DNA from: Chitinophagaceae bacterium UBA1930
GTDB lineage: Bacteria > Bacteroidota > Bacteroidia > Chitinophagales > Chitinophagaceae
Assembly: GCA_002337145.1 (NCBI GenBank)
Contig: DDFK01000001.1
Coordinates: 1,388,731-1,452,730 of the forward strand
Length of the DNA stretch: 64,000 nt
Direction: 5' to 3'
In this document: positions 35,801 through 44,286 of the stretch, piece by piece
Layout of the letters: each line of letters begins with the position of its first letter
Position numbering within the stretch: the stretch's first letter is position 1
The notes under the pieces: generated by a model
Databases searched by the model: none
What the model saw: the letters and a program-made list of their open reading frames with translations, nothing else
Told to the model about the DNA's origin: nothing
Program-made: the position numbers and the translations under genes

Positions 35801-36817
35801 TTAAGCAAGCTCTGCTTCCAATACAGGCAGCTTTCTTGGTTCAATGGTTTTTACATGTTGGGCAATATGTTTAATGTGGTCTGGCGTTGTGCCGCAGCAG
35901 CCACCTACAATATTTACCCAACCATTTTTTGCCCATTCTTCCAAAAAGCAGGCAGTTTGTTCGGGAGCCTCGTCGTATTCGCCCATTGCATTGGGCAGGC
36001 CGGCATTGGGATACGATGAAACATAGCAGGCTGCAATGCTTGACAGTTCTTCAATATGGCCCCTCATTTCCTGTGCACCCAATGCACAGTTAAGACCAAT
36101 GCTTAAAGGATTTGCATGTTTTACCGAGATGTAGAATGCTTCCAGTGTCTGACCGCTTAACGTTCTTCCCGAAGCATCGGTAATAGTACCACTGATCATG
36201 ATGGGCAATGGCTCTTTGCCCTCTTTTCTAAAAAAATTATTGATGGCAAAAATGGCCGCTTTGGCATTCAATGTATCGAAGATGGTTTCTACCAGCAACA
36301 CGTCCACACCACCATCTACCAATCCTTTTACCTGTTCCGTATAAGCTGCAACCACTTCGTCAAAAGTCACGGCACGGAAACCGGGATTGTTTACATCGGG
36401 CGATAAAGACAATGTTTTGTTCAACGGACCAATGGCACCTGCCACAAATTTGGGTACCGTATTGCCAGTTTCGGCATTGTAACGCTCAATGGCGGTTCGT
36501 GCACATTGTGCAGACGCAACATTGAGTTCATACGCAAACTCCTGCATGTCATAATCTGCCATGGCAATAACGGTGCTGCTGAATGTATTGGTTTCAATAA
36601 TATCTGCACCGGCTTCCAGGTATAGCTTGTGTATGCCTATAATAATTTCTGGCTGGGTAATACTAAGCATATCGTTGTTGCCCTTTACATCAGTATGCCA
36701 GTTGGCAAAACGTTCGCCACGGTAATCTGCTTCGTCCAGCTTGTGACGCTGTATCATGGTGCCCATTGCACCGTCTATAATCAGTATCCTTTTTCCGAGT
36801 TCTTTTCTGATGCTCAT
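35801..36817 (-). CDS. metH: Methionine synthase, homocysteine-binding subunit
   Basis: 338 residues equal to the N-terminal homocysteine S-methyltransferase domain of MetH. The zinc-binding cysteines are all present: C244 in GLNCALGAQEM, and C307 and C308 in GGCCGTTPDH. Only 64 nt separate it from the larger subunit, and the two lengths sum to about 1243 residues, close to one-piece MetH. It could alternatively act alone with another methyl donor, but the linkage argues for a two-subunit MetH. Confidence 0.93.
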   Translation of the reverse strand: MSIRKELGKRILIIDGAMGTMIQRHKLDEADYRGERFANWHTDVKGNNDMLSITQPEIIIGIHKLYLEAGADIIETNTFSSTVIAMADYDMQEFAYELNVASAQCARTAIERYNAETGNTVPKFVAGAIGPLNKTLSLSPDVNNPGFRAVTFDEVVAAYTEQVKGLVDGGVDVLLVETIFDTLNAKAAIFAINNFFRKEGKEPLPIMISGTITDASGRTLSGQTLEAFYISVKHANPLSIGLNCALGAQEMRGHIEELSSIAACYVSSYPNAGLPNAMGEYDEAPEQTACFLEEWAKNGWVNIVGGCCGTTPDHIKHIAQHVKTIEPRKLPVLEAELA

Positions 36818-37054
36818 ACGCTTTCATTTTTATACCTGCCCACAAAAGCTTGCAGCCATTGTAGTGGTGTATATCCTGTATATTGAATATTGTTGATAAG
36901 TGCTAGGACCGTTGTTGGCCATACTAAAACAAACCAATTAACGAGAACAATCTGTGAAGTTATGCAGAGATGATTTTCGTTTATTAGTTCTGTGCACTCG
37001 TGAGGCCACAGGTGCTATACATTGCAGGCCGAACAATAAACAAATCTGCCTGCG
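36818..37054 (-). promoter_or_regulatory. Long 5' leader of metH
   Basis: About 235 nt between the -7 box and the start codon. Two hairpins are visible: GCAGGC (37024-37029) with GCCTGC (37048-37053), and CTGTG (36990-36994) with CACAG (37007-37011). I do not find the conserved elements of cobalamin, SAM-I or SAM-II riboswitches. The region contains no plausible small ORF. Confidence 0.4.
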
Positions 37055-37058
37055 TGGG

Positions 37059-37066
37059 CAAATATA
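37059..37066 (-). promoter_or_regulatory. -7 promoter box of the metH operon
   Basis: On the minus strand TATATTTG, a perfect match, placed just after the terminator of the upstream YceI gene. Confidence 0.6.
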
Positions 37067-37071
37067 AAACA

Positions 37072-37102
37072 AAAGACCGAACTATCGAATAGTCCGGTCT
37101 TT
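37072..37102 (-). terminator. Terminator of the YceI gene
   Basis: AAAGACCGAACTA / TAGTCCGGTCTTT, a 13-bp stem with one mismatch and a 5-nt loop between the YceI stop and the metH promoter. Confidence 0.8.
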
Positions 37103-37132
37103 ATATAAATTAGCTTAAACCGGTGTTCGGCC

Positions 37133-38107
37133 TTAGTTGTATTTGGCGTTAATGGTGATGGCCACATCTTTTGCATCGTCGTCAAAGCTCTTGATATTGT
37201 AATCGCTGAAATTTATTTTGAAGCTGCTTTGACTGGTTACTTTACCATGGTTCACGCTGATGGAACCGGTAGCAGCCATCTTTTTTGTAACCCCATGCAG
37301 GGTTAAAGTACCTTCTACCTTGGCTGTGTATTTACCGTCTTTTGAAAAATCTATATCCTTAATGTTTGTAACTGTTCCTTCAAATACGGCTTTTGGGTAA
37401 ATGTCGCTCTGCAGGAACTCCTTGCCATTAAAATGCTCCTGCATCAATTCATTCTCAAAACGGAAGCCTTTTATCAAGGCAACAAAACCCATGTCGCCGG
37501 TTGCACTGGCTAGGGTTGAAGCTACCTGGCTGTTTACTGCTTCAATATCTTCTGCCGGGCTTTTGGTAAAGAATTTTATGTTGGCAGTTTTGGTGGTGTA
37601 GGTTATGGCCGGGGCAACGGAAGGCATGGAATCCTTTTTCACCTCAACCTTTGGAGCTATTGCTGTATCTACCTTTGCGGCCGGTGCGGGTGTGTGGTTA
37701 TTGGTTACTGCAGCTTCGTTCAACTGCACTTCGCCAAGAATATAACCCGTGAAAAGCCCTTTAACAGTTATGGTTGAGCCAACAGAAATATTCTTAACTG
37801 CTTCTTTCAGTCTGCCAGAAACGCCCGTATTGGGTTTGTCCGTATTTAATATTACCGTGGTACCAATTGAGTCGGCATTCACTTCCCTTACCACACCCGT
37901 TACTTCAATAACCTTATTGTTGTATTTCTTATTTGCCGAATCTTCATTGGCAACAAATTCATTAATCAGGTTGGTGGCCGTTATGGCAATACCATCTTCA
38001 TTGGCGGGGTTCCTGCGGTTATGTGTTGGTCCATAAAAAATAAAATACCACACTCCTATGGCCCCTAGTACAAGTGCTATTAAAATGGCGATTATGATTT
38101 TTTTCAT
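37133..38107 (-). CDS. YceI-like domain protein with N-terminal membrane anchor and OB-fold domain
   Basis: 324 residues from ATG 38107 (MKKIIIAILIALVL, a membrane anchor); the frame extends to 38167 without coding signals. Residues about 45-135 look like a tRNA_anti-like OB fold (VIEVTGVVREV, GSTITVKGLFTGY). After an Ala/Pro linker, about 160-324 form a YceI lipocalin-like barrel (FEGTVTNIKDIDFSKDGKY, EGTLTLHGVTKKM) that in relatives binds isoprenoids. The combination may sense or bind a lipid; function unknown. Confidence 0.82.
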   Translation of the reverse strand: MKKIIIAILIALVLGAIGVWYFIFYGPTHNRRNPANEDGIAITATNLINEFVANEDSANKKYNNKVIEVTGVVREVNADSIGTTVILNTDKPNTGVSGRLKEAVKNISVGSTITVKGLFTGYILGEVQLNEAAVTNNHTPAPAAKVDTAIAPKVEVKKDSMPSVAPAITYTTKTANIKFFTKSPAEDIEAVNSQVASTLASATGDMGFVALIKGFRFENELMQEHFNGKEFLQSDIYPKAVFEGTVTNIKDIDFSKDGKYTAKVEGTLTLHGVTKKMAATGSISVNHGKVTSQSSFKINFSDYNIKSFDDDAKDVAITINAKYN

Positions 38108-38187
38108 ATAAAATATTCTTTGAAAAGCAAATATAGGGTGAATAATCAAAATTGCATGTATATACATGCAATTTTTCTAAAGGCCCG

Positions 38188-38805
38188 CTATCCTTTAACA
38201 TATTGCTGAACAGGCAGGCGGTTGGCAAGGCTACGGGCCAACGTCATTTCATCGGCATATTCTAGCTCGCCGCCAAAGGCAATGCCACGGGAAATGGTGG
38301 TAACCTTACAGTTCAGGTTAGCTATTTTTTTCTGTATATAATAAATGGTGGTATCGCCCTGGATGTTGGGCGACAGGGCAAAAATGAGTTCTTCCGTTTC
38401 TTCTTTGGTTATGCGGTTAACAAGCGATTCTATGTTGAGCTGTTCTGGGCCAATACCGTCCAGCGGGGAGATGATGCCACCAAGCACATGGTAAGTGCCA
38501 TTAAACTGTTGGGTGGATTCTATAGCTATCACGTCACGTATGTTTTCGACCACACAAATCATCTGTTGCTTACGCATGGAGTTGCTGCAGATGCTGCAGA
38601 TGTCGCCATCGCTAATATTGTGGCAGCGATTGCAGAACTTTATGTCACGCCGCATTTTGGCAATGGTTTCGCCAAAGTGCTGTACCTCGTTTACATCCTG
38701 TTTCAATAAATGCAGTACCAGCCTCAATGCCGTTTTTTTACCAACGCCGGGCAGTTTCGAAAATTGGGCCACTGCATTTTCAAGAAGTAAGGAAGGAAGT
38801 TGCAT
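38188..38805 (-). CDS. recR: Recombination protein RecR
   Basis: Works with RecF and RecO to load RecA at gaps. 205 residues. The N-terminal helix-hairpin-helix is FSKLPGVGKKTALRL; the C4 zinc finger has C58, C61, C70 and C73; a Toprim domain begins at ICVVENIRDVIAIE and includes GGIISPLDGIGPEQL. The length is typical. A -7 box lies 4 nt upstream. Confidence 0.95.
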   Translation of the reverse strand: MQLPSLLLENAVAQFSKLPGVGKKTALRLVLHLLKQDVNEVQHFGETIAKMRRDIKFCNRCHNISDGDICSICSNSMRKQQMICVVENIRDVIAIESTQQFNGTYHVLGGIISPLDGIGPEQLNIESLVNRITKEETEELIFALSPNIQGDTTIYYIQKKIANLNCKVTTISRGIAFGGELEYADEMTLARSLANRLPVQQYVKG

Positions 38806-38809
38806 TGAG

Positions 38810-38817
38810 CAAAAATA
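38810..38817 (-). promoter_or_regulatory. -7 promoter box for recR (leaderless spacing)
   Basis: TATTTTTG on the minus strand, perfect consensus, ending exactly 4 nt before the recR ATG at 38805. Confidence 0.6.
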
Positions 38818-38850
38818 AGTTTCTTTTATCCCTTTTAAAAGGTTATGCCG

Positions 38851-40257
38851 TTATAATGTTATTTCGTTCTCATTGTCCCAGTTGGCCCGTATGGACAGTT
38901 TCTTGTCCAACTGCTTCACAATTTCGGGCTGCTTTTTCAGTTTATAATCGCCGGCATCCCAAATGCCGTTCTTGTTCCCGTCAAACAGCACACGTAATTC
39001 GTACTCGCCTGGTGGGTATAGCTTGCGGCTAAATTCCTTTTGTGTAAGTATAATGGATTCGAATATTTCGTTGTTCTTCACAATTTGCAGAACGGGGTTC
39101 TTGGCAGTGTTCAGGTTGTTGAACCGCAGTTTGATGCTTCCATACTCGGTTTCTTTTTTTGTGGCAAATTTTATCGTATCGGCCTTGGTAAGGTTGGTAC
39201 CTGCACTGTCTGCCACCGCATCTTTCTGTATCAGTATGCGTAGCTGTGTATCTTCTTTCCAGTTCTTGATAATACTGATCTTTTTCCCAGTTGTATCAAG
39301 CGATACTGTATAGTCTTTTATTGGTTGATAGTTGGTATCGGTCAGTATGATTTTTGTGGAATCAAAACTTGTAAGCTTTCTGTTGAATTCCAGTTTTATG
39401 CTATTGGTCAATAGGTCCTGCCTGCCACTTTCCAAACTGGTAGTGTATCGCAAACGTTTGTCAGGTGCCGCTTTTGGCTGGGCGGGTGCCGGGGCATTTG
39501 CCGGTGGGGCGGATTTTTTCTTTGCCTGTTCGAAGGCATACAATATTACCTCCCGGGTGTTGGATGATACCTGTACGGCCGAATCGGCAAATGCAAATAG
39601 CTTTGTTGAGTCATCGTATTTTTTACTGTATTCGTTAGGCAATACAAATACATTGAATATGCCCTGTGGCAGGTTCTTGAACATGAAACTACCATCCCTA
39701 TTTAACTTGGTATAGTAACGTGGTGCAAGCTTTACAATAGCCGTATCGTTTAGGTTCCTGTGCAGCAATACCAATAGGGTCGTATCTACCTTGCCGTTTT
39801 CGGCAAGCAGTACCTTGCCAGAAAAACTGTTGTTGTCAAGTTTGTTGCCGGTAGAAAAAACATAAGTAAAGCCCTTGGCTATATTGCCCTCGTTTACATC
39901 TTTGATGCTGTTGCCAAAATTGATGGAATAAGTGGTGTTCGGCTCCAATGAATCACGTAGCTTGATGGTTACATTGCGGAGCTTATAATCAATTGTAGGA
40001 ACGGTTTTGGGTACGGGCGATACAATCAGGTTTTCGGACAGTTCCTTTACATCCACATACTCATTAAAGGTGAGCACGATTTTATTGGTTGACACATTTG
40101 TTGCCGAGTCCCTGGGCAGGGCAATGACAAGTTTTGGGGGCAGACTGTCTCTTGGTCCGCCACTTGGCGGAATGATGTTTGCACAGCCGCTACTGCCCAC
40201 TTGCATTAGGGCCAAACAAAACAGTACCCCAAATGTGAAAAAGGAAAAACGCTTCAT
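38851..40257 (-). CDS. Ig-like (Big_5 / SbsA-type) domain lipoprotein
   Basis: 468 residues with a lipoprotein signal (lipobox GSSGC, Cys25). Right after it is a SbsA-type Ig domain: LPPKLVIALPRDSATNVS, IVLTFNEYVDV, then NTTYSINFGNSIKDVNEGN. The middle looks like a carboxypeptidase-like beta domain, and near 265-280 a Pro/Ala-rich linker leads to a second beta-rich half. Common in Bacteroidota envelopes; function unknown. Confidence 0.8.
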   Translation of the reverse strand: MKRFSFFTFGVLFCLALMQVGSSGCANIIPPSGGPRDSLPPKLVIALPRDSATNVSTNKIVLTFNEYVDVKELSENLIVSPVPKTVPTIDYKLRNVTIKLRDSLEPNTTYSINFGNSIKDVNEGNIAKGFTYVFSTGNKLDNNSFSGKVLLAENGKVDTTLLVLLHRNLNDTAIVKLAPRYYTKLNRDGSFMFKNLPQGIFNVFVLPNEYSKKYDDSTKLFAFADSAVQVSSNTREVILYAFEQAKKKSAPPANAPAPAQPKAAPDKRLRYTTSLESGRQDLLTNSIKLEFNRKLTSFDSTKIILTDTNYQPIKDYTVSLDTTGKKISIIKNWKEDTQLRILIQKDAVADSAGTNLTKADTIKFATKKETEYGSIKLRFNNLNTAKNPVLQIVKNNEIFESIILTQKEFSRKLYPPGEYELRVLFDGNKNGIWDAGDYKLKKQPEIVKQLDKKLSIRANWDNENEITL

Positions 40258-40300
40258 GAATATTCAACGCTCAATAGTTAATGCAGCTATCAAACATTTG

Positions 40301-40308
40301 CAAACATA
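40301..40308 (-). promoter_or_regulatory. -7 promoter box for the Ig-like lipoprotein gene
   Basis: TATGTTTG on the minus strand, perfect TAnnTTTG, giving a leader of about 40 nt. Confidence 0.5.
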
Positions 40309-40415
40309 ATGGCTTTAGGCTTTTCTATTTGCCAATATTGCTTTAAATAAGTGTGCCCTCAAATATTGCGGTAAACAAGTATCATCCATCTTCGCTACCA
40401 CAACAGCTTAAGCCC

Positions 40416-40856
40416 TTAATTCCTGTTTACGGCAAAGTCTTCTACCAATCGGGTATTGATATTTACAGCAAAGCTCTGTTCAAATTTTTGCTGTTCGTTC
40501 CTGATCACGAATTTAACCTTGTCAAGGCCACGGCTCAGTTTGAATTTCTTTTCAAACAGTTTATCCGTAAAACTGTTTTCGTACAGCACTTCGCCATCCT
40601 CATCTGTAACAGATAAATTGAATGCAGTGGCACCGGTATTGATGTACTTAACGGAAAACAAGACGCCATCGTCGCTGCTGGCAAGGTATTTTATCTGCAC
40701 TTTATCCTGCGGAACAGTTTCGGTTGTTTTTGTGGCCGTACCTACAGACTGTGCGTTTGTTGTTGCAGTACCCATTAGTAAAAAGGCCAGGGTAAGGCTG
40801 CCAAAGAAAGCGTTTGTTGCAATGCTGCTTCGTGTGTGCTTTTTCATGGTATTCAT
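40416..40856 (-). CDS. Exported protein of unknown function
   Basis: 146 residues. The signal peptide ends near TATTNAQ (about 36). A single beta-sandwich-like domain follows (VQIKYLASSDDGVLFSVKY, NLSVTDEDGEVLYENSF, DKVKFVIRNEQQKFEQSF). Similar small secreted domains are common in Chitinophagaceae; no function is assigned. Confidence 0.65.
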   Translation of the reverse strand: MNTMKKHTRSSIATNAFFGSLTLAFLLMGTATTNAQSVGTATKTTETVPQDKVQIKYLASSDDGVLFSVKYINTGATAFNLSVTDEDGEVLYENSFTDKLFEKKFKLSRGLDKVKFVIRNEQQKFEQSFAVNINTRLVEDFAVNRN

Positions 40857-41128
40857 TTTTGTTTACTGATACAATATGGTTCGGTTCCATATACACCAGC
40901 AACCGTTATATGGCAGCAATGTTTGGTTAATCATATTGGGCAGGCAAAATTGTGGCAGCAAAAACGTTGGGAGAAGGATTGTATAACACAACAGCCATGT
41001 AATTGTCCAAATCGGAATACTGCTGCTGCTTTTGCTGTTTATACTCCAAAGCAATAAAAGGTAACCCAGCCAGCAGTGTTACGAAATTGTTGTTGGTTTA
41101 TGCAGTAATCATCCAATTGCCTTTTCGT

Positions 41129-41136
41129 TACCTTAG
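41129..41136 (+). promoter_or_regulatory. -7-like box for tadA (leaderless spacing)
   Basis: TACCTTAG, a weak match to TAnnTTTG, ending exactly 4 nt before the ATG at 41141. It supports that start over the longer frame. Confidence 0.4.
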
Positions 41137-41140
41137 CCAC

Positions 41141-41611
41141 ATGCTTTTACTGGATGATGAATATTTTATGCAACAGGCTTTACAGGAAGCCCAGAATGCG
41201 TTTGATGAAGAGGAAGTGCCCATTGGTGCTGTAGTTGTCATCAACAACAAAGTGGTGGCCCGTGGGCATAACCAAACCGAGCGTTTGAATGACCCCACGG
41301 CCCATGCAGAGATGATTGCCCTAACATCGGCATTTAACCATATAGGGGCCAAGTATTTGCCCGATGCCACTTTGTATGTAACTGTTGAGCCTTGCCTGAT
41401 GTGTTGCGGTGCATTGTACTGGAGCAAAATAAACCGGATTGTTTATGGGGCAACTGATGAGAAAAATGGTGGCCTCCGTTTTTTTATAGATGGGGATGGG
41501 TTGATAAAACCGGAGTTATGGCCTTTCCATCCAAAAACACAGTTGGTAAAAGGCGTGTTGGGCGAAGAGGCAGCCCTGTTAATGAAAACCTTTTTTAAGA
41601 GCAGGCGTTAA
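41141..41611 (+). CDS. tadA: tRNA-adenosine/nucleoside deaminase, TadA family
   Basis: Converts A34 to inosine in tRNA-Arg(ACG). 156 residues from ATG 41141: MLLLDDEYFMQQAL aligns with the usual TadA start, whereas the 46 extra residues from 41003 do not. The zinc site is H55-A-E57 and P84-C85-L-M-C88. The length and the FDEEEVPIGAVVV start favour TadA over cytosine or guanine deaminases. Confidence 0.88.
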   Translation: MLLLDDEYFMQQALQEAQNAFDEEEVPIGAVVVINNKVVARGHNQTERLNDPTAHAEMIALTSAFNHIGAKYLPDATLYVTVEPCLMCCGALYWSKINRIVYGATDEKNGGLRFFIDGDGLIKPELWPFHPKTQLVKGVLGEEAALLMKTFFKSRR

Positions 41612-41653
41612 CGTATAAGCAGCATCCCTGTTTTTATATTGTCAATCGGTTTC

Positions 41654-42553
41654 ATGGGTAAATACCTTCAACTACATATCAAAGAAAGTTGCAAAGAAAG
41701 CTGGCACCAGATGCTGCCCAACAATCAAGGCAGGCATTGCAGTAGTTGCCAAAAAACAGTTGTTGACTTTACAGGCATGACGGATGCAGAACTGGTCAGT
41801 TTCTTTACGAAACACAAGGGCAATCTTTGTGGCAGGTTTGATAATAGCCAATTACAAAGAGATATTTTAATGTCAAAGAAGCAAATCAATTGGATGAGAT
41901 ATTTTTTCCAGATTGCTTTACCGGCATTTTTTCTTTCATCAAAAGTGGCAGCACAAACAGATACCACAAAAACGGCTATCGAGATTAGGGATACAACACC
42001 AACTATAGCAAACGACAGTATTGTACAAGATATGCCAGATACATTGATGTATGTGGATACTTCCCAAAAACCTACAATAATAGATTCCAACTACATTGAG
42101 CCGAAGTTTAAGAACTTAGAACTCCCAACAAGTATTCCTGTGGTTACTACAGAGATATTTCAAACTTTGGGGTTCACTACCATTGAAACAACAGGGGCCA
42201 TTTTAAAGCAACCCAGTTCTATTGCAAACTTGTTTGGTTTATTTGGAAAGAAAACCAATATTCCAATTTCTCCTTCGGGTTTTCCACCCATGCCAACCGC
42301 AACATTATTTCCAAACCCAATAAAATCGGGCACTGTATTACATATCAATTGGGAGAATGCGGATGCTGGCGATTACTATTTCATCATTACAGACGGTAAC
42401 GGAGCCATTGTTCAAACAGGCAGTTTTTCTCTTGCAGAGCATGTTGTTTCCTCATCCATTACATTAAAGGATTTGCCAAGCAGCAATTATACATTGGTAA
42501 TTACGCATGCAAAGTCTGCGAAAAAAATTACCCAGCAATTCATTGTTTTCTAG
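41654..42553 (+). CDS. Cys4-domain membrane protein with C-terminal T9SS type A-like domain
   Basis: 299 residues from ATG 41654 (MGKYLQLHIK). Residues 1-75 form a conserved-looking Cys4 module (C13, C29, C32, C59; SSCQKTVVDFT and GNLCGRFDNSQLQRD). Then comes one hydrophobic segment (about 82-98), a Thr/Pro/Asp-rich linker and, at about 210-299, a Por-secretion-type C-terminal domain (ATLFPNPIKSGTVLHI start, YTLVITHAKSAKKITQQFIVF end). The cytosolic-looking module ahead of the membrane segment is unusual for a secreted cargo. Confidence 0.7.
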   Translation: MGKYLQLHIKESCKESWHQMLPNNQGRHCSSCQKTVVDFTGMTDAELVSFFTKHKGNLCGRFDNSQLQRDILMSKKQINWMRYFFQIALPAFFLSSKVAAQTDTTKTAIEIRDTTPTIANDSIVQDMPDTLMYVDTSQKPTIIDSNYIEPKFKNLELPTSIPVVTTEIFQTLGFTTIETTGAILKQPSSIANLFGLFGKKTNIPISPSGFPPMPTATLFPNPIKSGTVLHINWENADAGDYYFIITDGNGAIVQTGSFSLAEHVVSSSITLKDLPSSNYTLVITHAKSAKKITQQFIVF

Positions 42554-42610
42554 CTTTTCGACTTAAGAAACAAATAACCTGCTGTTGCATGCATTTCGGC
42601 TGCGAATGGT

Positions 42611-42618
42611 TAAATTTG
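42611..42618 (+). promoter_or_regulatory. -7 promoter box for the superoxide dismutase gene
   Basis: TAAATTTG, perfect TAnnTTTG, 43 nt before the ATG. A TTG lies upstream at 42585-42587. Confidence 0.6.
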
Positions 42619-42661
42619 TTGTCCAGACATTATATCCATTCATTTATTAAATCTCTATTTT

Positions 42662-43267
42662 ATGGCATTCACATTACCGGCTTTACCTTATGCACACGAA
42701 GCATTGGAACCACATATCGATACATTGACCATGCAGATACATCATGGCAAGCACCATCAGGCTTATGTTGACAATTTAAACAAGGCCATTGCTGGTACCG
42801 AACATGAGAACAAGACCATTGAAGAACTGGTTAAACATGCTGGTACCATTTCTCCTGCTGTACGCAACAATGGTGGCGGACATTGGAACCATACTTTCTT
42901 TTGGGAAAGCCTTGCACCCAATGCAGGCGGCACCCCAAGCGGCGAACTGGCAGATGCCATTAACGCAGCATTTGGCAGCTTCGAAGATTTCAAAACAAAA
43001 TTTGCAGCGGCAGGTGCTACCCGTTTTGGTAGCGGCTGGGCCTGGCTTATAGTAAAAGATGGCAAGTTGGAAGTTTCTTCCACACCCAATCAAGACAACC
43101 CTTTAATGGATGTTGCCGAAGTTAAAGGCACACCAATTTTGGGTGTTGATGTGTGGGAACATGCTTACTATTTAAAGTATCAAAACAAACGCCCCGATTA
43201 CCTGGCCGCTATCTGGAATGTGATCAACTGGGCAAAAGTTGCCGAACGTTTTGCAGCAGCCAAATAA
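42662..43267 (+). CDS. Superoxide dismutase, Fe/Mn family
   Basis: Dismutates superoxide in the cytoplasm. 201 residues, complete. Metal ligands are H27 (IHHGKHH), H77 (HWNHTFFW), D163 and H167 (DVWEHAYYLKY). The GGGHWNH context and overall sequence leave Mn versus Fe open (cambialistic enzymes are common in Bacteroidota). Own promoter and terminator, so monocistronic. Confidence 0.95.
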   Translation: MAFTLPALPYAHEALEPHIDTLTMQIHHGKHHQAYVDNLNKAIAGTEHENKTIEELVKHAGTISPAVRNNGGGHWNHTFFWESLAPNAGGTPSGELADAINAAFGSFEDFKTKFAAAGATRFGSGWAWLIVKDGKLEVSSTPNQDNPLMDVAEVKGTPILGVDVWEHAYYLKYQNKRPDYLAAIWNVINWAKVAERFAAAK

Positions 43268-43292
43268 TCATTCGCAATAAATTGCTATTTTT

Positions 43293-43327
43293 AAATCCTC
43301 ATCAACAAATTTGATGGGGATTTTTTT
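43293..43327 (+). terminator. Terminator of the superoxide dismutase gene
   Basis: AAATCCTCATCAA / TTGATGGGGATTT stem with a 5-nt loop and a T7 run. Confidence 0.8.
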
Positions 43328-43342
43328 ATCAATCAACTATAT

Positions 43343-43987
43343 ATGAAACCAACAACTATTGGCTTACTGCTTGCCACGGCCCTCTTTGCATCCTGCTCAT
43401 CCAACAATAAAAAAGTAATGGTACTGGTTAAGGGTACCGGTACTGTAGACGAAGCCGCCAAAACCATTTCGGTTAAGGGCACTACAGGCAGTGAGGAAAA
43501 GGAAATGAACTTTAATACTGCAGACAAGGTAACCTTGCAGGTAACTACCAGCGACAATAAAGCCAGTATCGACATTCCACAAAACGGTTACTATATCCTG
43601 AATACCAGAATGGATACCATTATTGGTAGCTATCAAAAATATTCCGACCCAAAAGCTACTGCAGATACTACCAGCATGATTACACAGGATGTGGTTTTAA
43701 AAAGCATCGATTCGCTGCAGCAGTTAATGGAAGGGAAAAATATAAGTGCTGCCAACCGCAATTTCTATATCCTGCCTTATACAGCAGTAAAGGTTACAGA
43801 CAATGTAAACGCTACTATCATTCCGCCATACCATCAAATGGTTACGTTGGAAAAAGATGGCGATAAAATGCCCGAAGCCTATAGGTTCTATAGCATCAAA
43901 GAAATACGTGAAAAAATTGCCAAGCAAAAAGCCATGACGGTTGCCAAACCAGAAACTTCTTATGGCAACGGCGGCAAAAAAAGTTAG
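43343..43987 (+). CDS. Lipoprotein of unknown function
   Basis: 214 residues with lipoprotein signal MKPTTIGLLLATALFASCSS (Cys18). The mature part has a beta-rich N-terminal half (KVMVLVKGTGTVDEAAKTIS), then a helical segment and a Lys/Gly-rich tail. It lies 75 nt after the sod gene but is separated from it by a terminator. No family recognised. Confidence 0.65.
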   Translation: MKPTTIGLLLATALFASCSSNNKKVMVLVKGTGTVDEAAKTISVKGTTGSEEKEMNFNTADKVTLQVTTSDNKASIDIPQNGYYILNTRMDTIIGSYQKYSDPKATADTTSMITQDVVLKSIDSLQQLMEGKNISAANRNFYILPYTAVKVTDNVNATIIPPYHQMVTLEKDGDKMPEAYRFYSIKEIREKIAKQKAMTVAKPETSYGNGGKKS

Positions 43988-44009
43988 TCAGTTAACATAG
44001 CTATTTTTC

Positions 44010-44041
44010 AAAGCGTTCAAGTAAACATATTTGAACGCTTT
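44010..44041. terminator. Bidirectional terminator
   Basis: AAAGCGTTCAA / TTGAACGCTTT, perfect 11-bp arms, then a T run. It lies between the convergent lipoprotein gene and yidD. Confidence 0.8.
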
Positions 44042-44055
44042 TTTGTGCTACATAC

Positions 44056-44286
44056 TCAAGGTACAGGGTCGTAGCCGCTGCCGCCACCGGGATGGCATTT
44101 ACCAATGCGTTTAATGGCCAGCCAGCTGCCCTTTAGCAGGCCGTGTTTCTTTAATGCATCCACTGCGTAGTGCGAGCAGGTTGGTGTAAACCTGCATTTG
44201 GGGCCAATCAATGGCGATATGCCGTACTGGTAAATTTTTATCAGTGCAATAAACGGAAGGCTCAGTACCTGCATTATTATTTTCAT
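44056..44286 (-). CDS. yidD: Membrane protein insertion efficiency factor YidD
   Basis: 76 residues. The N-terminal amphipathic helix precedes the family core IKIYQYGISPLIGPKCRFTP, TCSHYAVDALKKHG and CHPGGGSGYDPVP. The start overlaps the rnpA stop by four bases (ATGA), the classic rnpA-yidD coupling. It assists YidC-dependent membrane insertion. Confidence 0.92.
   Translation of the reverse strand: MKIIMQVLSLPFIALIKIYQYGISPLIGPKCRFTPTCSHYAVDALKKHGLLKGSWLAIKRIGKCHPGGGSGYDPVP

Noticed and set aside
36818..37054. Cobalamin or SAM riboswitch upstream of metH
   Set aside because: I looked for the conserved core sequences of these classes and did not find them; kept only as an unexplained leader.
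41003..41140. 46-residue N-terminal extension of TadA
   Set aside because: No similarity to TadA starts; a -7-like box lies between it and ATG 41141, where the conserved protein begins.
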